From assembly GCF_040361255.1 (NCBI RefSeq), contig NZ_APNG01000018.1:1-64000 (forward strand): DNA of 64,000 nucleotides, in the 5' to 3' direction. This DNA is from Salinisphaera sp040361255. GTDB lineage: Bacteria > Pseudomonadota > Gammaproteobacteria > Nevskiales > Salinisphaeraceae. A program made the position numbers and the translations under genes. Positions 49,883 through 58,155 of this stretch are shown here, piece after piece (within the stretch, counting starts at the first letter, position 1; the number at the start of each line of letters is the position of its first letter). Below the pieces are notes generated by a model that did not search any database, was not told where the DNA came from, and saw only the letters and a list, made by a program, of their open reading frames with translations.

Positions 49883-50869
49883 ATGCAGTCCAGTGAATTG
49901 CTGAAACCGCGCCTGGTCGAGGTGGAACGGGCGAACGAGCGGCGTGCCAAGATCGCACTTGAGCCGCTCGAGCGGGGCTACGGCCATACGCTCGGCAACG
50001 CGATTCGGCGGATTCTGCTGTCCTCGATTCCCGGGGCGGCGATCACCGAAGTCAAGATCGATGGCGTGCTGCACGAGTACACCACAGTCGAAGGTATGCA
50101 GGAAGACGTCATCGACGTCCTGCTCAACCTAAAGAACGTCGCGGTGCGTATGCATTCGCGTGACGAAGCCGAGCTGCACCTGCACAAAAGCGGTGAAGGC
50201 CCGGTCACGGCGGGCGATATCACGACCGATCACGATGTCGAAATCGTGAATCCGGATCTCGTGATCGCCCATCTGACCAGTGGCGAGCTGCGCATGAGCA
50301 TGAAGGTCGAGCGCGGCCGTGGCTATCAGCCGGCGCAGAGCAAGTCGGAGCCCGGTGAAGAAGACACCGGCGCCAGCGAAATCGGCGCGCTGCGTCTTGA
50401 TGCGAGCTTCAGCCCGATTCGTCGCGTGAGCTATGCGGTCGAGCGTGCGCGTGTTGAACAGCGCACCGACCTCGACAAGCTCGTGCTGGATATCGAGACC
50501 AATGGCAGTGTCGAGCCGGAAGACGCGGTACGTACCGCGGCGGCCACGCTTTACGACCAGCTGTCGGTGTTCGTCGATCTGGAAGCGCGCGAGGAGTCGA
50601 CCCGCAAGGGCGAGACCGGCAAGACCGATCCGACCCTGCTCAAGCCGATCGAAGACCTCGAGCTGACGGTGCGCTCCACCAACTGCCTCAAGGCAGAAGA
50701 CATCCACTACGTGGGCGATCTGGTTCAGCGTACCGAAACCGAGCTCATGCGCACGCCGAACCTCGGCAAGAAGTCGCTGACCGAAATCAGCGAAGTCTTG
50801 GCAGAGCACGGTCTCAAGCTCGGTATGACGGTCGAGAACTGGCCGCCGGCCGAACTCGAAAAAGCCTAG
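49883..50869 (+). CDS. rpoA: DNA-directed RNA polymerase subunit alpha
   Basis: 328 residues, one less than Escherichia coli. The N-terminal domain has LEPLERGYGHTLGNAIRRILLSSIPGAAITEVKIDGVLHEYTTVEGMQEDV, which forms the assembly dimer. The C-terminal domain LELTVRSTNCLKAEDIHYVGDLVQRTETELMRTPNLGKKSLTEI includes the Arg that contacts UP elements and activators. GAGG precedes the ATG. Confidence 0.98.
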   Translation: MQSSELLKPRLVEVERANERRAKIALEPLERGYGHTLGNAIRRILLSSIPGAAITEVKIDGVLHEYTTVEGMQEDVIDVLLNLKNVAVRMHSRDEAELHLHKSGEGPVTAGDITTDHDVEIVNPDLVIAHLTSGELRMSMKVERGRGYQPAQSKSEPGEEDTGASEIGALRLDASFSPIRRVSYAVERARVEQRTDLDKLVLDIETNGSVEPEDAVRTAAATLYDQLSVFVDLEAREESTRKGETGKTDPTLLKPIEDLELTVRSTNCLKAEDIHYVGDLVQRTETELMRTPNLGKKSLTEISEVLAEHGLKLGMTVENWPPAELEKA

Positions 50870-50903
50870 CGTTTTTTCGCGAATATAGACTAAGGACAGA
50901 GCT

Positions 50904-51305
50904 ATGCGTCATCGCAAGAGCGGTACTAACCTGGGGCGCGAATCCTCCCATCGCGCGGCCATGATGAAGAACATGTCGGCGTCGCTGTTCAAGCACGAGC
51001 TGATCCGCACCACGCTGCCCAAGGCCAAGGAGCTGCGGCGCGTGGCGGAACCGCTGATCACGCTTGCCAAGACCGACAGCGTGGCCAACCGTCGCCTGGC
51101 GTTCGCGCGTCTGCGCGACAAGGAAGCGGTCGGCAAGCTGTTTGGTGAACTCGGCACCCGTTATGCGCAGCGCCCGGGTGGCTATCTGCGTATTCTCAAG
51201 TGCGGTTTCCGCCCTGGCGACAATGCGCCGATGGCGTATGTCGAACTCGTCGATCGTCCGATCGTCGAAGACGACGAGGACGAGACGCTGGAAGCCTCTG
51301 CCTGA
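50904..51305 (+). CDS. rplQ: 50S ribosomal protein L17
   Basis: 133 residues. MRHRKSGTNLGRESSHRAAMMKNMSASLFKHELIRTTLPKAKELRRVAEPLITLAK is the family N-terminus and RPGGYLRILKCGFRPGDNAPMAYVELVDRP the end of the core. A short acidic tail (EDDEDETLEASA) follows. It is the last gene of the ribosomal cluster, directly before a strong terminator. Confidence 0.97.
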   Translation: MRHRKSGTNLGRESSHRAAMMKNMSASLFKHELIRTTLPKAKELRRVAEPLITLAKTDSVANRRLAFARLRDKEAVGKLFGELGTRYAQRPGGYLRILKCGFRPGDNAPMAYVELVDRPIVEDDEDETLEASA

Positions 51306-51327
51306 GGCGGCCAACGCGTAATGCAAG

Positions 51328-51354
51328 AAAGCCGGCCTAAGCGCCGGCTTTTTT
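51328..51354 (+). terminator. Intrinsic terminator of the alpha operon
   Basis: AAAGCCGGC (51328-51336) and GCCGGCTTT (51343-51351) form a nine-pair stem with a 6-nt loop, and the T-tract runs to 51354. This ends the long ribosomal transcript about 20 nt after rplQ. Confidence 0.93.
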
Positions 51355-51371
51355 GTGGGTAGAATATGTGC

Positions 51372-51400
51372 GCTGCACCAATGCAGCGTTTGTCTTTTTG
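51372..51400 (+). promoter_or_regulatory. Short hairpin and T-rich tract in the DUF481 gene leader
   Basis: GCTGCA (51372-51377) and TGCAGC (51382-51387) pair around CCAA, followed by GTTTGTCTTTTTG and then the GGGGGTAA ribosome site. A TAGAAT hexamer (51359-51364) just upstream could be a -10. A second terminator or a leader attenuator are both possible. Confidence 0.4.
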
Positions 51401-51410
51401 GGGGTAACGA

Positions 51411-52505
51411 ATGATCTCGACTCGCGGTGTTCGCGTAGCCTGTGTGCTCGCGCTGGTATGGACTGCGCCGACGGTGCTGGCCGATACCGTCTATCTGCAG
51501 GATGGTAGTCAGCTCAATGGGCGCATCGTGTCGCTTTCGGCTGACGATGTGGTTATCGATACGCAGTTTGCCGATACGCTCACCATTGCCCGCGATCAGG
51601 TACAGGGTCTGGCGAGCGACGGCGCGCTGGCCGTACGGCTTGCCGATGGCCGCCAGACGCAGGCGCGGTTTGCCTACGGCGCCGACGCCGACGAGCAGCG
51701 CGTGCTTGTGCAGGACGAGGGCGCTGAGTCCGTATCCACATTGGCGGACGTGGCCGAGATCGCGCCGAAAGTGGTGGATGCCCAGCAGGAAGAAGACGAC
51801 GGCTACGAGCTGCCCAATGCCGATAGTCTGCCGCCTGAAAATGGCGATTTCTGGTCCGGTAGCGTGGAGGTGGCGCTCAACGGCAAGTCCGGTAATACCG
51901 ATACCAGTTCGCTGTTGACCAAGGTCGGCGCGTTGCGCGATACCGGCGATACGCGATTGTCGCTGGCAGCCTCTGCTGACCGTGAGGAAGAAGACGACCA
52001 AACCACGGCCGAGGAGTACCTCGGCAATGCGCGCTACGAAAGCGACCTAACGCCGCGGTTGTTCTGGTTCGCGCAACAGGAGCTGGAAAAGGACGAGTTC
52101 GAGGAGATCGACCTGCGCTCGCGCACGCTCGTTGGTCCGGGGTATTTCCTGGCCCGGCGCGATCGCCTGACCTTCAAGGTGCGCACCGGTGTGGGCTATC
52201 AGCATGAGAAATACACGACCGGCGGCGACAGCGGCGAAATGATCTTTTCTGCGGGCTGGGACTACGCCCAGCTGGTCGGCGACTGGCTCAAGCTGACCCA
52301 CGACTTCACCATCTACCCGGAAATCACCAACAGCCCCAGCGATAACTTCATCTTCGAATCGGCACTGGGTGTCGAGGTGCCTATCGCCAACAGTGACGCG
52401 TGGCACCTGCGTGCCGGCCTCGATCACGAGTACAACAACAACCCGGAGCCGGGGGTCGAGGAACTCGATACCACCTACAACCTCGGCATAACCCGCAGTT
52501 TCTAG
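51411..52505 (+). CDS. DUF481 family outer-membrane protein
   Basis: 364 residues. A signal peptide MISTRGVRVACVLALVWTAPTVLAD is followed by a small beta domain (TVYLQDGSQLNGRIVSLSADDVVIDTQF), a linker rich in Asp/Glu, and a DUF481 (YdiY-like) barrel starting FWSGSVEVALNGKSGNTDTSSLLTKVGALRDTGDTRLSLAASAD. Aromatic-ended strands and a terminal Phe (LGITRSF) fit an outer-membrane beta-barrel inserted by the BAM complex. Function is unknown in the family. Its stop overlaps the stop of apaH on the other strand. Confidence 0.85.
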   Translation: MISTRGVRVACVLALVWTAPTVLADTVYLQDGSQLNGRIVSLSADDVVIDTQFADTLTIARDQVQGLASDGALAVRLADGRQTQARFAYGADADEQRVLVQDEGAESVSTLADVAEIAPKVVDAQQEEDDGYELPNADSLPPENGDFWSGSVEVALNGKSGNTDTSSLLTKVGALRDTGDTRLSLAASADREEEDDQTTAEEYLGNARYESDLTPRLFWFAQQELEKDEFEEIDLRSRTLVGPGYFLARRDRLTFKVRTGVGYQHEKYTTGGDSGEMIFSAGWDYAQLVGDWLKLTHDFTIYPEITNSPSDNFIFESALGVEVPIANSDAWHLRAGLDHEYNNNPEPGVEELDTTYNLGITRSF

Positions 52506-53329
52506 GGCGCGTCGGCCTCGACCTGAACAAGGTAGGGCGTCGCGCTGTCCAGGCGTAGCGCGCTGAGCTGGCCGCCCCAGGCCGCGCCGGTGTCGATGCC
52601 CCAGACGCGGTATTGCGGCCAGGCGACCTGTTCGAGGGCCGACCAGTGGCCGAACACGATACGTTCGTGCCCTGCCGCGCGGTTCGGCCAGGCGAACCAG
52701 GGCACGAGCGAGGACGGCGCGTCGGCCAGGGTTTTCTTGTAGTCCATGTCCAGCCCGCCATCGGGCGTGATGAAACGCTGGCGGGTCAGGGCGTTGGCGA
52801 TATAGCGCAGGCGTTCGATGCCGCTGAGTTCCGGGGCCCAGTGGCTGGGTGTGTTGCCGTATAGCCCGGCGAGAAAGTCGCGATGATCGGGTCCGCGCAA
52901 TGCCGCCTCCAGTTCCTGGGCACGGGCCTGGGCCTCGGCGACGGTCCAGCTCGGCGGGATGCCGGCATGCACCATGGTCCAGTCCAGCGCCGGATCGCGA
53001 TGCAGCAGCGGGCGATGACGCAGCCAGGCGAGCAGGGCGTCGCCGTCGCACGCTTCGAGGACTTCGCGCAGTCCCGGCTTTGCTTTTTCAATGGCGTCGT
53101 TGCGCTGGGCAAGGGCGAGCAGGCTCAGATCGTGATTGCCCAGCACGGTAATCGCGCGCTCACCGAGTGCGCGCACGCGGCGCAGTACGCCCAGTGAATC
53201 GGGGCCGCGATTGACCAGGTCGCCCACGAACCAGAATGTCGGATCGTCGTATTCGGCGGACAGGCGATCAAGCAGGCGATCGAGCGCGTCGGCCGCGCCG
53301 TGAATGTCGCCGATACAGAATATTGCCAC
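52502..53329 (-). CDS. apaH: Symmetrical bis(5'-nucleosyl)-tetraphosphatase ApaH
   Basis: A 275-residue calcineurin-type phosphoesterase that splits Ap4A into two ADP and removes Np4 caps from RNA. Metal motifs are FCIGDIHG at the N-terminus, VGDLVNRGPDSLGVLRRV, LGNHDLSLLAL, VHAGIPP and IVFGHWSAL. The start is GTG (53327-53329) with GGAG 8 nt upstream. It stands alone, converging with the DUF481 gene so that the two stop codons share CTAG. Confidence 0.95.
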   Translation of the reverse strand: MAIFCIGDIHGAADALDRLLDRLSAEYDDPTFWFVGDLVNRGPDSLGVLRRVRALGERAITVLGNHDLSLLALAQRNDAIEKAKPGLREVLEACDGDALLAWLRHRPLLHRDPALDWTMVHAGIPPSWTVAEAQARAQELEAALRGPDHRDFLAGLYGNTPSHWAPELSGIERLRYIANALTRQRFITPDGGLDMDYKKTLADAPSSLVPWFAWPNRAAGHERIVFGHWSALEQVAWPQYRVWGIDTGAAWGGQLSALRLDSATPYLVQVEADAP

Positions 53330-53444
53330 CGCTTGCTCCTCGTCCGAAGGCCTAGGCGCGTATTGTAGGCCGGTATGCGAAGCTGTCTAAATGCGCCGTG
53401 GGGCTGTGCGCTCGAATGCGTCGCGCACAGGCGAGCAGGGCCTG

Positions 53445-53474
53445 TTTCAGCTTGGATCACGATAGGCCGATAAT
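53445..53474 (+). promoter_or_regulatory. Candidate promoter of the flp/Tad operon
   Basis: GATAAT (53469-53474) is a good -10; TTTCAG (53445-53450) with an 18-bp spacer is a weak -35. It is the only convincing -10 in the 206-bp gap between apaH and flp. Confidence 0.4.
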
Positions 53475-53484
53475 CAGAGGATGC

Positions 53485-53524
53485 GCCCGGCTTGCCGGGC
53501 CTGCGATAGCGGGGCGAAGCCCGC
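53485..53524 (+). promoter_or_regulatory. Two hairpins in the flp leader
   Basis: GCCCGG-CTTG-CCGGGC (53485-53500) is a perfect stem. GCGGG/CCCGC (53509-53524) forms a second, ending one base before the GCGGGGTAA that serves as ribosome site for flp. They could control pilin translation or protect the mRNA 5' end. Confidence 0.5.
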
Positions 53525-53535
53525 GGGGTAAAACG

Positions 53536-53724
53536 ATGAACAACGGTTTTTTTGCGCGCTATCAGCGCGGTGCCACCATGATCGAGTATGCCTTGATCGT
53601 TGCTGTGGTCAGCATCGCGATCGTCGTGGCGGCCAGTACCATTTTCGAAGACGGTATCCAGCAGGTCGGCACTCAGATCAGCAATGCGCTGTCCGGTGAC
53701 AGCGGTACGGGCGCCGGCCCCTGA
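53536..53724 (+). CDS. flp: Flp-type IVb pilin
   Basis: A 62-residue prepilin. Short basic leader ending YQRG, cut after Gly12, then ATMIEYALIVAVVSIAIVVAAS with Glu at +5 followed by Tyr, the diagnostic Flp motif, and one hydrophobic helix. The tail is short (DGIQQVGTQISNALSGDSGTG). It is the major subunit of the Tad pilus. The prepilin peptidase (TadV/CpaA) is not in the window. The start ATG has GGGGTAA upstream; earlier in-frame codons would add a non-pilin leader. Confidence 0.92.
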   Translation: MNNGFFARYQRGATMIEYALIVAVVSIAIVVAASTIFEDGIQQVGTQISNALSGDSGTGAGP

Positions 53725-53768
53725 CGGGTGGCCGCCGCCCCGGCGCGTTCAGGGTGGCGAGCGCTGAT

Positions 53769-54275
53769 ATGGGCGAACGAACAAAGCCTGCCGGGTTGAA
53801 TGCCAGGCGCGCGTGCATCCCTGCGTTGCGCTGTCGCGGTGCGGCGATGATCGAATACGCCGCCATGTTGCCGTTGATGATCGTGATCACGGGCCTTGTG
53901 TTCAGCGCCGCGATTTATGCGGTAACCCAGTATGCGCTGGGCCAGGATGTGGCCCAGGCTGCGGGCCGGGCGGTCCAGGTGGCCGTGCGTACGCCGGGAT
54001 CCCGGTATTGCCAGGCGGTCGAGGCGTTCGTGCGCGATGCGCTCGACGCGCAGGCGCCGTTCTATGCGTACTACGTACGCGATCTGCGCACCACGCAGGT
54101 ATCGATTGGCTTGACCGATACCACGCCCGGCCAGCGCGTGTTGAGCGTGCGCCGCGAAGGCGATTTCGACCTGTTGAATAGTCGTGACCGGGGGCTGGCG
54201 CTGACGGTGGCCGGCCAGGCCAGTGTCGTGTTGCCGGGACCTGCGGCCGACAGCGCCTGTGGTGATACGCCATGA
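53769..54275 (+). CDS. TadE-like minor pilin (first copy)
   Basis: About 168 residues. A basic N-terminus ends in CRG, then AAMIEYAAMLPLMIVITGLVFSAAIYAVTQYAL with Glu at +5, the TadE pseudopilin pattern: one membrane helix and a secreted domain with two cysteines (Cys in SRYCQAVE and SACGDTP). ATG 53769 is chosen, though GTG 53754 is possible; neither has a good ribosome site. It overlaps the next TadE-like gene by 4 nt. Confidence 0.8.
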   Translation: MGERTKPAGLNARRACIPALRCRGAAMIEYAAMLPLMIVITGLVFSAAIYAVTQYALGQDVAQAAGRAVQVAVRTPGSRYCQAVEAFVRDALDAQAPFYAYYVRDLRTTQVSIGLTDTTPGQRVLSVRREGDFDLLNSRDRGLALTVAGQASVVLPGPAADSACGDTP

Positions 54276-54718
54276 ATGGCGACCAGCGCGGTGTGGCCGC
54301 CTTCGAGTTCGTGCTGTCGCTGCCGGTACTGATTCTGGGCCTGTTCGTGATGCTCTATTACGGCTATGCCTTCGTGCTTTATCGCATCGGTCTCGATGCT
54401 GCCTATATCGGGGCCCAGGCCGCGGCCACGCAGTCGCCGCTGGCGGGCACGCCGGGCAACGCCGCCCAGGCTGCAGCAACACGGGCGCTGGCCGGGTATG
54501 CTGAACAAAATACCAAGGGTGACGCACAGGACGAACGACGCTGCATGACTCCGGCGGCCACGGCGATTGCCGTGGGCGATGGCGAGTATCGCTACCGGGT
54601 CGCGATCGATTTTCAGGCCTGTCGCGTGCTCGACGCGCTGAGCGTGGAGTTGCCGTTTATCGGGCGTTTGCCGCCGGCACCGGGGCCGCTGTCCGTGACC
54701 GCCAATGTGCGCCTGTAA
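54272..54718 (+). CDS. TadE-like minor pilin (second copy)
   Basis: 148 residues. MNGDQRG is cut after Gly7, then VAAFEFVLSLPVLILGLFVMLYYGYAFVLYRIGL with Glu at +5, as in TadE/TadF pseudopilins. The extracytoplasmic part has two cysteines (RRCMTPA and QACRVLDA) that may form a disulfide. The TadE-E order with tadG elsewhere suggests this copy takes the TadF role. Confidence 0.8.
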   Translation: MNGDQRGVAAFEFVLSLPVLILGLFVMLYYGYAFVLYRIGLDAAYIGAQAAATQSPLAGTPGNAAQAAATRALAGYAEQNTKGDAQDERRCMTPAATAIAVGDGEYRYRVAIDFQACRVLDALSVELPFIGRLPPAPGPLSVTANVRL

Positions 54719-54748
54719 ACATCGCGCCAGGCAAGGGGATAAAAAATC

Positions 54749-55645
54749 ATGAGTTCATCGGCCTTGCGAACCTTCGCCGTCGCGCTGATTGCTCTGGCGT
54801 TGCTGTTCGCGGCGCTGGCCTATGTGATGAGCCGGCCAGCTCCGGATGCGCGTGATCAGACCGATGTCGTTGCCTCCGAACCCGAGCGGGTATTGGCCGT
54901 GGTCGCGGTGCGCACGCTTGATCCCTATCGCGCGATTACTGCCGAGGATGTCGCGCTCGTGCCTATTGCCGTGGAACCCGCGCAATACTATCGCGACACC
55001 GCCGACGTGATCGGGCGCACGCCGGTGCGGCGCGTGGCCACCGGTGTGCCGGTGACCGAGGAAGCCTTCGGCCGACACAGCGCGCTCGCCGAAGCCATCC
55101 CACCGGGCACGCAGGCAATTTCGGTCGACGTCACCGATGTCGTGGCAGTAGGCGGTTTCGTGCAGCCGGGCGATTTCGTCGACGTGCTGCTGTATCTGCG
55201 CGCCAGCGGCGCCGATGTCGAGCACAGCCAGGCGCGTGTACTCATGCGTGATATACGCGTACTCGCCTACGAGGACGAACTGATCAACAGCGACGCCGCT
55301 CCGCAACAGGCGACATCCGGCGGCACACGCGGCGAGCGCACGGTGGTACTCGCGGTTGAAAACAGCCAGACAGCCAAGCTCATGCTCGCCGCGAGCCTGG
55401 GCGAATTGCGGTTGGCCTTGCGAGCGGCCGCGGCCAGCACTGGCGATCGGCGCGGCGCGGCCGATACCGAAACAAACACGCCAACCCGTACCGCAAACCC
55501 GAACGTGATCACACTCGCGGAACTGGCGGCCCTGGGCGACTCGCCAGCACGCGCGCGCGGCGCGCAGTCGCCGCCCAGGCGCGCGCCGGCCGCGACCATC
55601 GAAGTCTACGAAGGCACGAAGGCAACGCGTATCCAGCGCCCGTAA
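54749..55645 (+). CDS. cpaB: Flp pilus assembly protein CpaB (RcpC)
   Basis: 298 residues. An N-terminal helix LRTFAVALIALALLFAALAYVMS anchors a periplasmic SAF-like domain (VAVRTLDPYRAITAEDVALVPI) and the RcpC core IPPGTQAISVDVTDVVAVGGFVQPGDFVDVLLYL. The C-terminal 60 residues are Ala/Pro/Arg-rich. CpaB proteins may hold the secretin to the peptidoglycan or inner complex. AAGGGG precedes the ATG. Confidence 0.88.
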   Translation: MSSSALRTFAVALIALALLFAALAYVMSRPAPDARDQTDVVASEPERVLAVVAVRTLDPYRAITAEDVALVPIAVEPAQYYRDTADVIGRTPVRRVATGVPVTEEAFGRHSALAEAIPPGTQAISVDVTDVVAVGGFVQPGDFVDVLLYLRASGADVEHSQARVLMRDIRVLAYEDELINSDAAPQQATSGGTRGERTVVLAVENSQTAKLMLAASLGELRLALRAAAASTGDRRGAADTETNTPTRTANPNVITLAELAALGDSPARARGAQSPPRRAPAATIEVYEGTKATRIQRP

Positions 55646-55648
55646 CCC

Positions 55649-56944
55649 ATGCATACACAGTTGTTAACAAACGCAGATACACGCGCGCGTCGACCTGGCC
55701 GGCGCGCGCTTGGCATCGCTTGTCTATTGGCGCTGCTATTGGTCGTGTTCGGTCGTGCCCTGGCCGCGCCCAATACCGCGGCCCTGACGACAACCGCGAC
55801 GATACAAGTCGGCATTGGCGAGCAGCAGGTGCTCGCAACACCCGGCGTGATCGAACGCATCGCCATCGGCGATCCGGAAACCGCCGCCGTGAACGTCATC
55901 GATACGCGTCAGGTCATGCTCACCGGCATGGCGCGCGGCGATACCAGCCTGCTGGTCTGGGTCGATGGCCGTAAAAGCCCACTGCGTTTTGCCGTTGCGG
56001 TCGACGACGGCGAACGCCCCGGGGTCTTGATCGACGAACAGCGCGCGGTGCTGCCGACTCAGGTTCAGGCCGATATACGCATTGCCGAAGTCAGCCGGCG
56101 TGCCCTGCGCCAGATCGGCTTCAACTTCCTGAGCAACGCGGCCGGGGAATCGGCGTTGGCAGTATCGCCGCCGGGCGCCTCGGCCGGCATCGACGGCGTC
56201 GGGGGCAATGTCGATCTGTTATCCAATACCGGCTTTCAGCCGATCGGCGATGCCTTCAATCTGGTCCTGACCGATAGCGCCAAGAATACCGCCGGGCTGT
56301 TGAGTATTCTCGAGCGCCAGGGGCTCATGCGGACCCTGGCCGAGCCGTCACTGGTCGCCATGAGCGGGCAGACCGCCTCTTTTCTTGCCGGCGGCGAATT
56401 CCCTATCCCGGTCACCCAGGGCGGCGGCAGTGGCGTGGGTAACAACGCCGTGACCATCGAATTCAAGGAGTTCGGCATTCGGCTGTCGCTCACGCCGACG
56501 GTATTGCAGCAGGACCGCATCGTGCTGAAGGTCGCCCCCGAGGTCAGCGAGCTGGATTTCTCGGCCGGGGTCACGCTGCAGGGCATTACCGTGCCCGGCA
56601 TTCGCGTGCGCCGAACCGACACCACCGTCGAACTCGGCGATGGCGAGAGCTTCATTCTCAGCGGCCTGGTCGACCAGAACATGGCCGCCACGGTCGACAA
56701 GGTGCCGTGGCTGGGTGATCTGCCGGTGCTGGGGGCGTTCTTTCGCAGTACCCGCTACGAGCGCAGCAATCGGGAGCTGATCATGATCGTGACCCCGCAT
56801 CTGGTGGCGCCGCTTCGGCGGGGTACCGACGTGCCGCTGCCCGGGCGCGAATACGAGGGCTACGATCCCGGCAACGGCGAGTTGTTTCTGCTCGAAAAAG
56901 GTGATTTCGAGCCACGCACCGGCGTGACTGGTTTTTCGCGCTGA
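55649..56944 (+). CDS. cpaC: Tad secretin CpaC (RcpA)
   Basis: 431 residues. Signal segment ALGIACLLALLLVVFGRALA, the pilus-secretin N-domain (TIQVGIGEQQVLATPGVIERIAIGDPETAAVNVIDTRQVMLTG), then the secretin domain with EPSLVAMSGQTASFLAGGEFPIPVTQGGG, VTIEFKEFGIRLSLTPTVL, and VPWLGDLPVLGAFFRSTRYERSNRELIMIVTPHLVAPL. It forms the outer-membrane ring for pilus exit. Shorter than many CpaC proteins, with a single N-domain. Confidence 0.92.
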   Translation: MHTQLLTNADTRARRPGRRALGIACLLALLLVVFGRALAAPNTAALTTTATIQVGIGEQQVLATPGVIERIAIGDPETAAVNVIDTRQVMLTGMARGDTSLLVWVDGRKSPLRFAVAVDDGERPGVLIDEQRAVLPTQVQADIRIAEVSRRALRQIGFNFLSNAAGESALAVSPPGASAGIDGVGGNVDLLSNTGFQPIGDAFNLVLTDSAKNTAGLLSILERQGLMRTLAEPSLVAMSGQTASFLAGGEFPIPVTQGGGSGVGNNAVTIEFKEFGIRLSLTPTVLQQDRIVLKVAPEVSELDFSAGVTLQGITVPGIRVRRTDTTVELGDGESFILSGLVDQNMAATVDKVPWLGDLPVLGAFFRSTRYERSNRELIMIVTPHLVAPLRRGTDVPLPGREYEGYDPGNGELFLLEKGDFEPRTGVTGFSR

Positions 56945-56955
56945 CAGGCAAGGAC

Positions 56956-58155
56956 ATGGCGCTACAGGCATTGTTATTCGCTGACGCCGCCGGCTGGCAG
57001 GCCTGGCTGGGCCGCTGTCTGGGCGACGATATCGCCGTGCTGCCCGCGGATGCGAACGACCCGCAGGCCTGTGTGGCCGAAGTCGACGACACGCCGGATA
57101 TTGCCGTCGTGTTCGTCGCCTTTGGCGAGCGCGACAACAGCCGCGGGCTGGCGATGATCGAGCAGCTCGTACGTGCTCATGCGGCATTGCCTGTGATCGC
57201 GCTGGGCGCAAGCGACAATAACGCCGACGTGCTGGCTGCCATGCGCGCCGGTGCGCGCGATTTCTTCGTGGCCGGGCGCGATGAGGCGCGTGCCCGCAGT
57301 CTGCTCGATCGGGTGCTCGAAAACGGGCCGGCCACGCCGCGCCGCGCGCCCGCCGGCGGCCAGGTGGTCACGCTGTTCAGCGCGCCGCAGTCGCCGTTGA
57401 TCGCGTTCACGGCGGGCCATATCGCCTTTGCGCTGGCCGCCGCCAAGACCCCCGCGCAACGGGTGCTGTTGTTCGATCTGTCGCTGCCCGGGGGCACCGC
57501 GCCGATCCTGTTCGACGCCAGCCACGACTACAACGCCCTCGATATCCTGCGCGATGTCGAACGCTGCGACGAAACCCTTGTCGACAGCGCATTTCAGCGC
57601 CTGGATAACGGTACCTACCTGCTGGCCCTGCCCGAAGGCTTCGATTGGGCACAGATGCCGCGTGCCGGCTTCGATCTGGCGCGCCTGCTCGAGATCTTTC
57701 GTTCGCTGTTCGATTATGTGGTGATCAGTGTCGATGCCGGCCTGGGCCCCGAGCGGCTGCAGACGCTGGTCGGCCACAGCGACCGTGCGCTGCTGGTGTC
57801 GGACCAGTCGGTGCTGCGCAGCCGCCAGAACAAGACACTGCTCGACGTGCTGCGCCAGCGTGACGCACGTATCGACGATATCGCGCTTGTGATCATCAAC
57901 TACCGCGCCGAACTGGGGCTCGCGCCCGAGCGTCTGGCCGAACTGCTGGACCTGGAGCTCGCCGCGACCATCGGCGGCCGGCCGGCGCAACGCATCGCGG
58001 CCATGAATGCAGGCGAATCGATGTTCGCGCATGCGCCCAACGATGGCTTTGTACACGATATAACCCGTCTGACCGAACGGATTGTGGGGGCCGATGTGTC
58101 GCCGCCGCGCCGGCGCCGCGGTCTGGCCGCGTTGTTCACCCGCGCGGGTCGATAA
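56956..58155 (+). CDS. TadZ/CpaE-like ParA-superfamily protein without Walker A
   Basis: 399 residues. A receiver-like N-terminal domain (about 1-115) is followed by a MinD/ParA-like domain from 135. Where TadZ/CpaE proteins have a P-loop, the sequence reads QVVTLFSAPQSPLIAFTAG (136-154), with no GKT. Later elements RVLLFDLSLPGG, YVVISVDAGLGPE and DRALLVSDQSVLRSRQNKTLLDVLRQR remain. TadZ localises the Tad machine to its site in the cell. Loss of ATP binding here suggests a structural or partner-dependent role. It overlaps cpaF by one base. Confidence 0.82.
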   Translation: MALQALLFADAAGWQAWLGRCLGDDIAVLPADANDPQACVAEVDDTPDIAVVFVAFGERDNSRGLAMIEQLVRAHAALPVIALGASDNNADVLAAMRAGARDFFVAGRDEARARSLLDRVLENGPATPRRAPAGGQVVTLFSAPQSPLIAFTAGHIAFALAAAKTPAQRVLLFDLSLPGGTAPILFDASHDYNALDILRDVERCDETLVDSAFQRLDNGTYLLALPEGFDWAQMPRAGFDLARLLEIFRSLFDYVVISVDAGLGPERLQTLVGHSDRALLVSDQSVLRSRQNKTLLDVLRQRDARIDDIALVIINYRAELGLAPERLAELLDLELAATIGGRPAQRIAAMNAGESMFAHAPNDGFVHDITRLTERIVGADVSPPRRRRGLAALFTRAGR

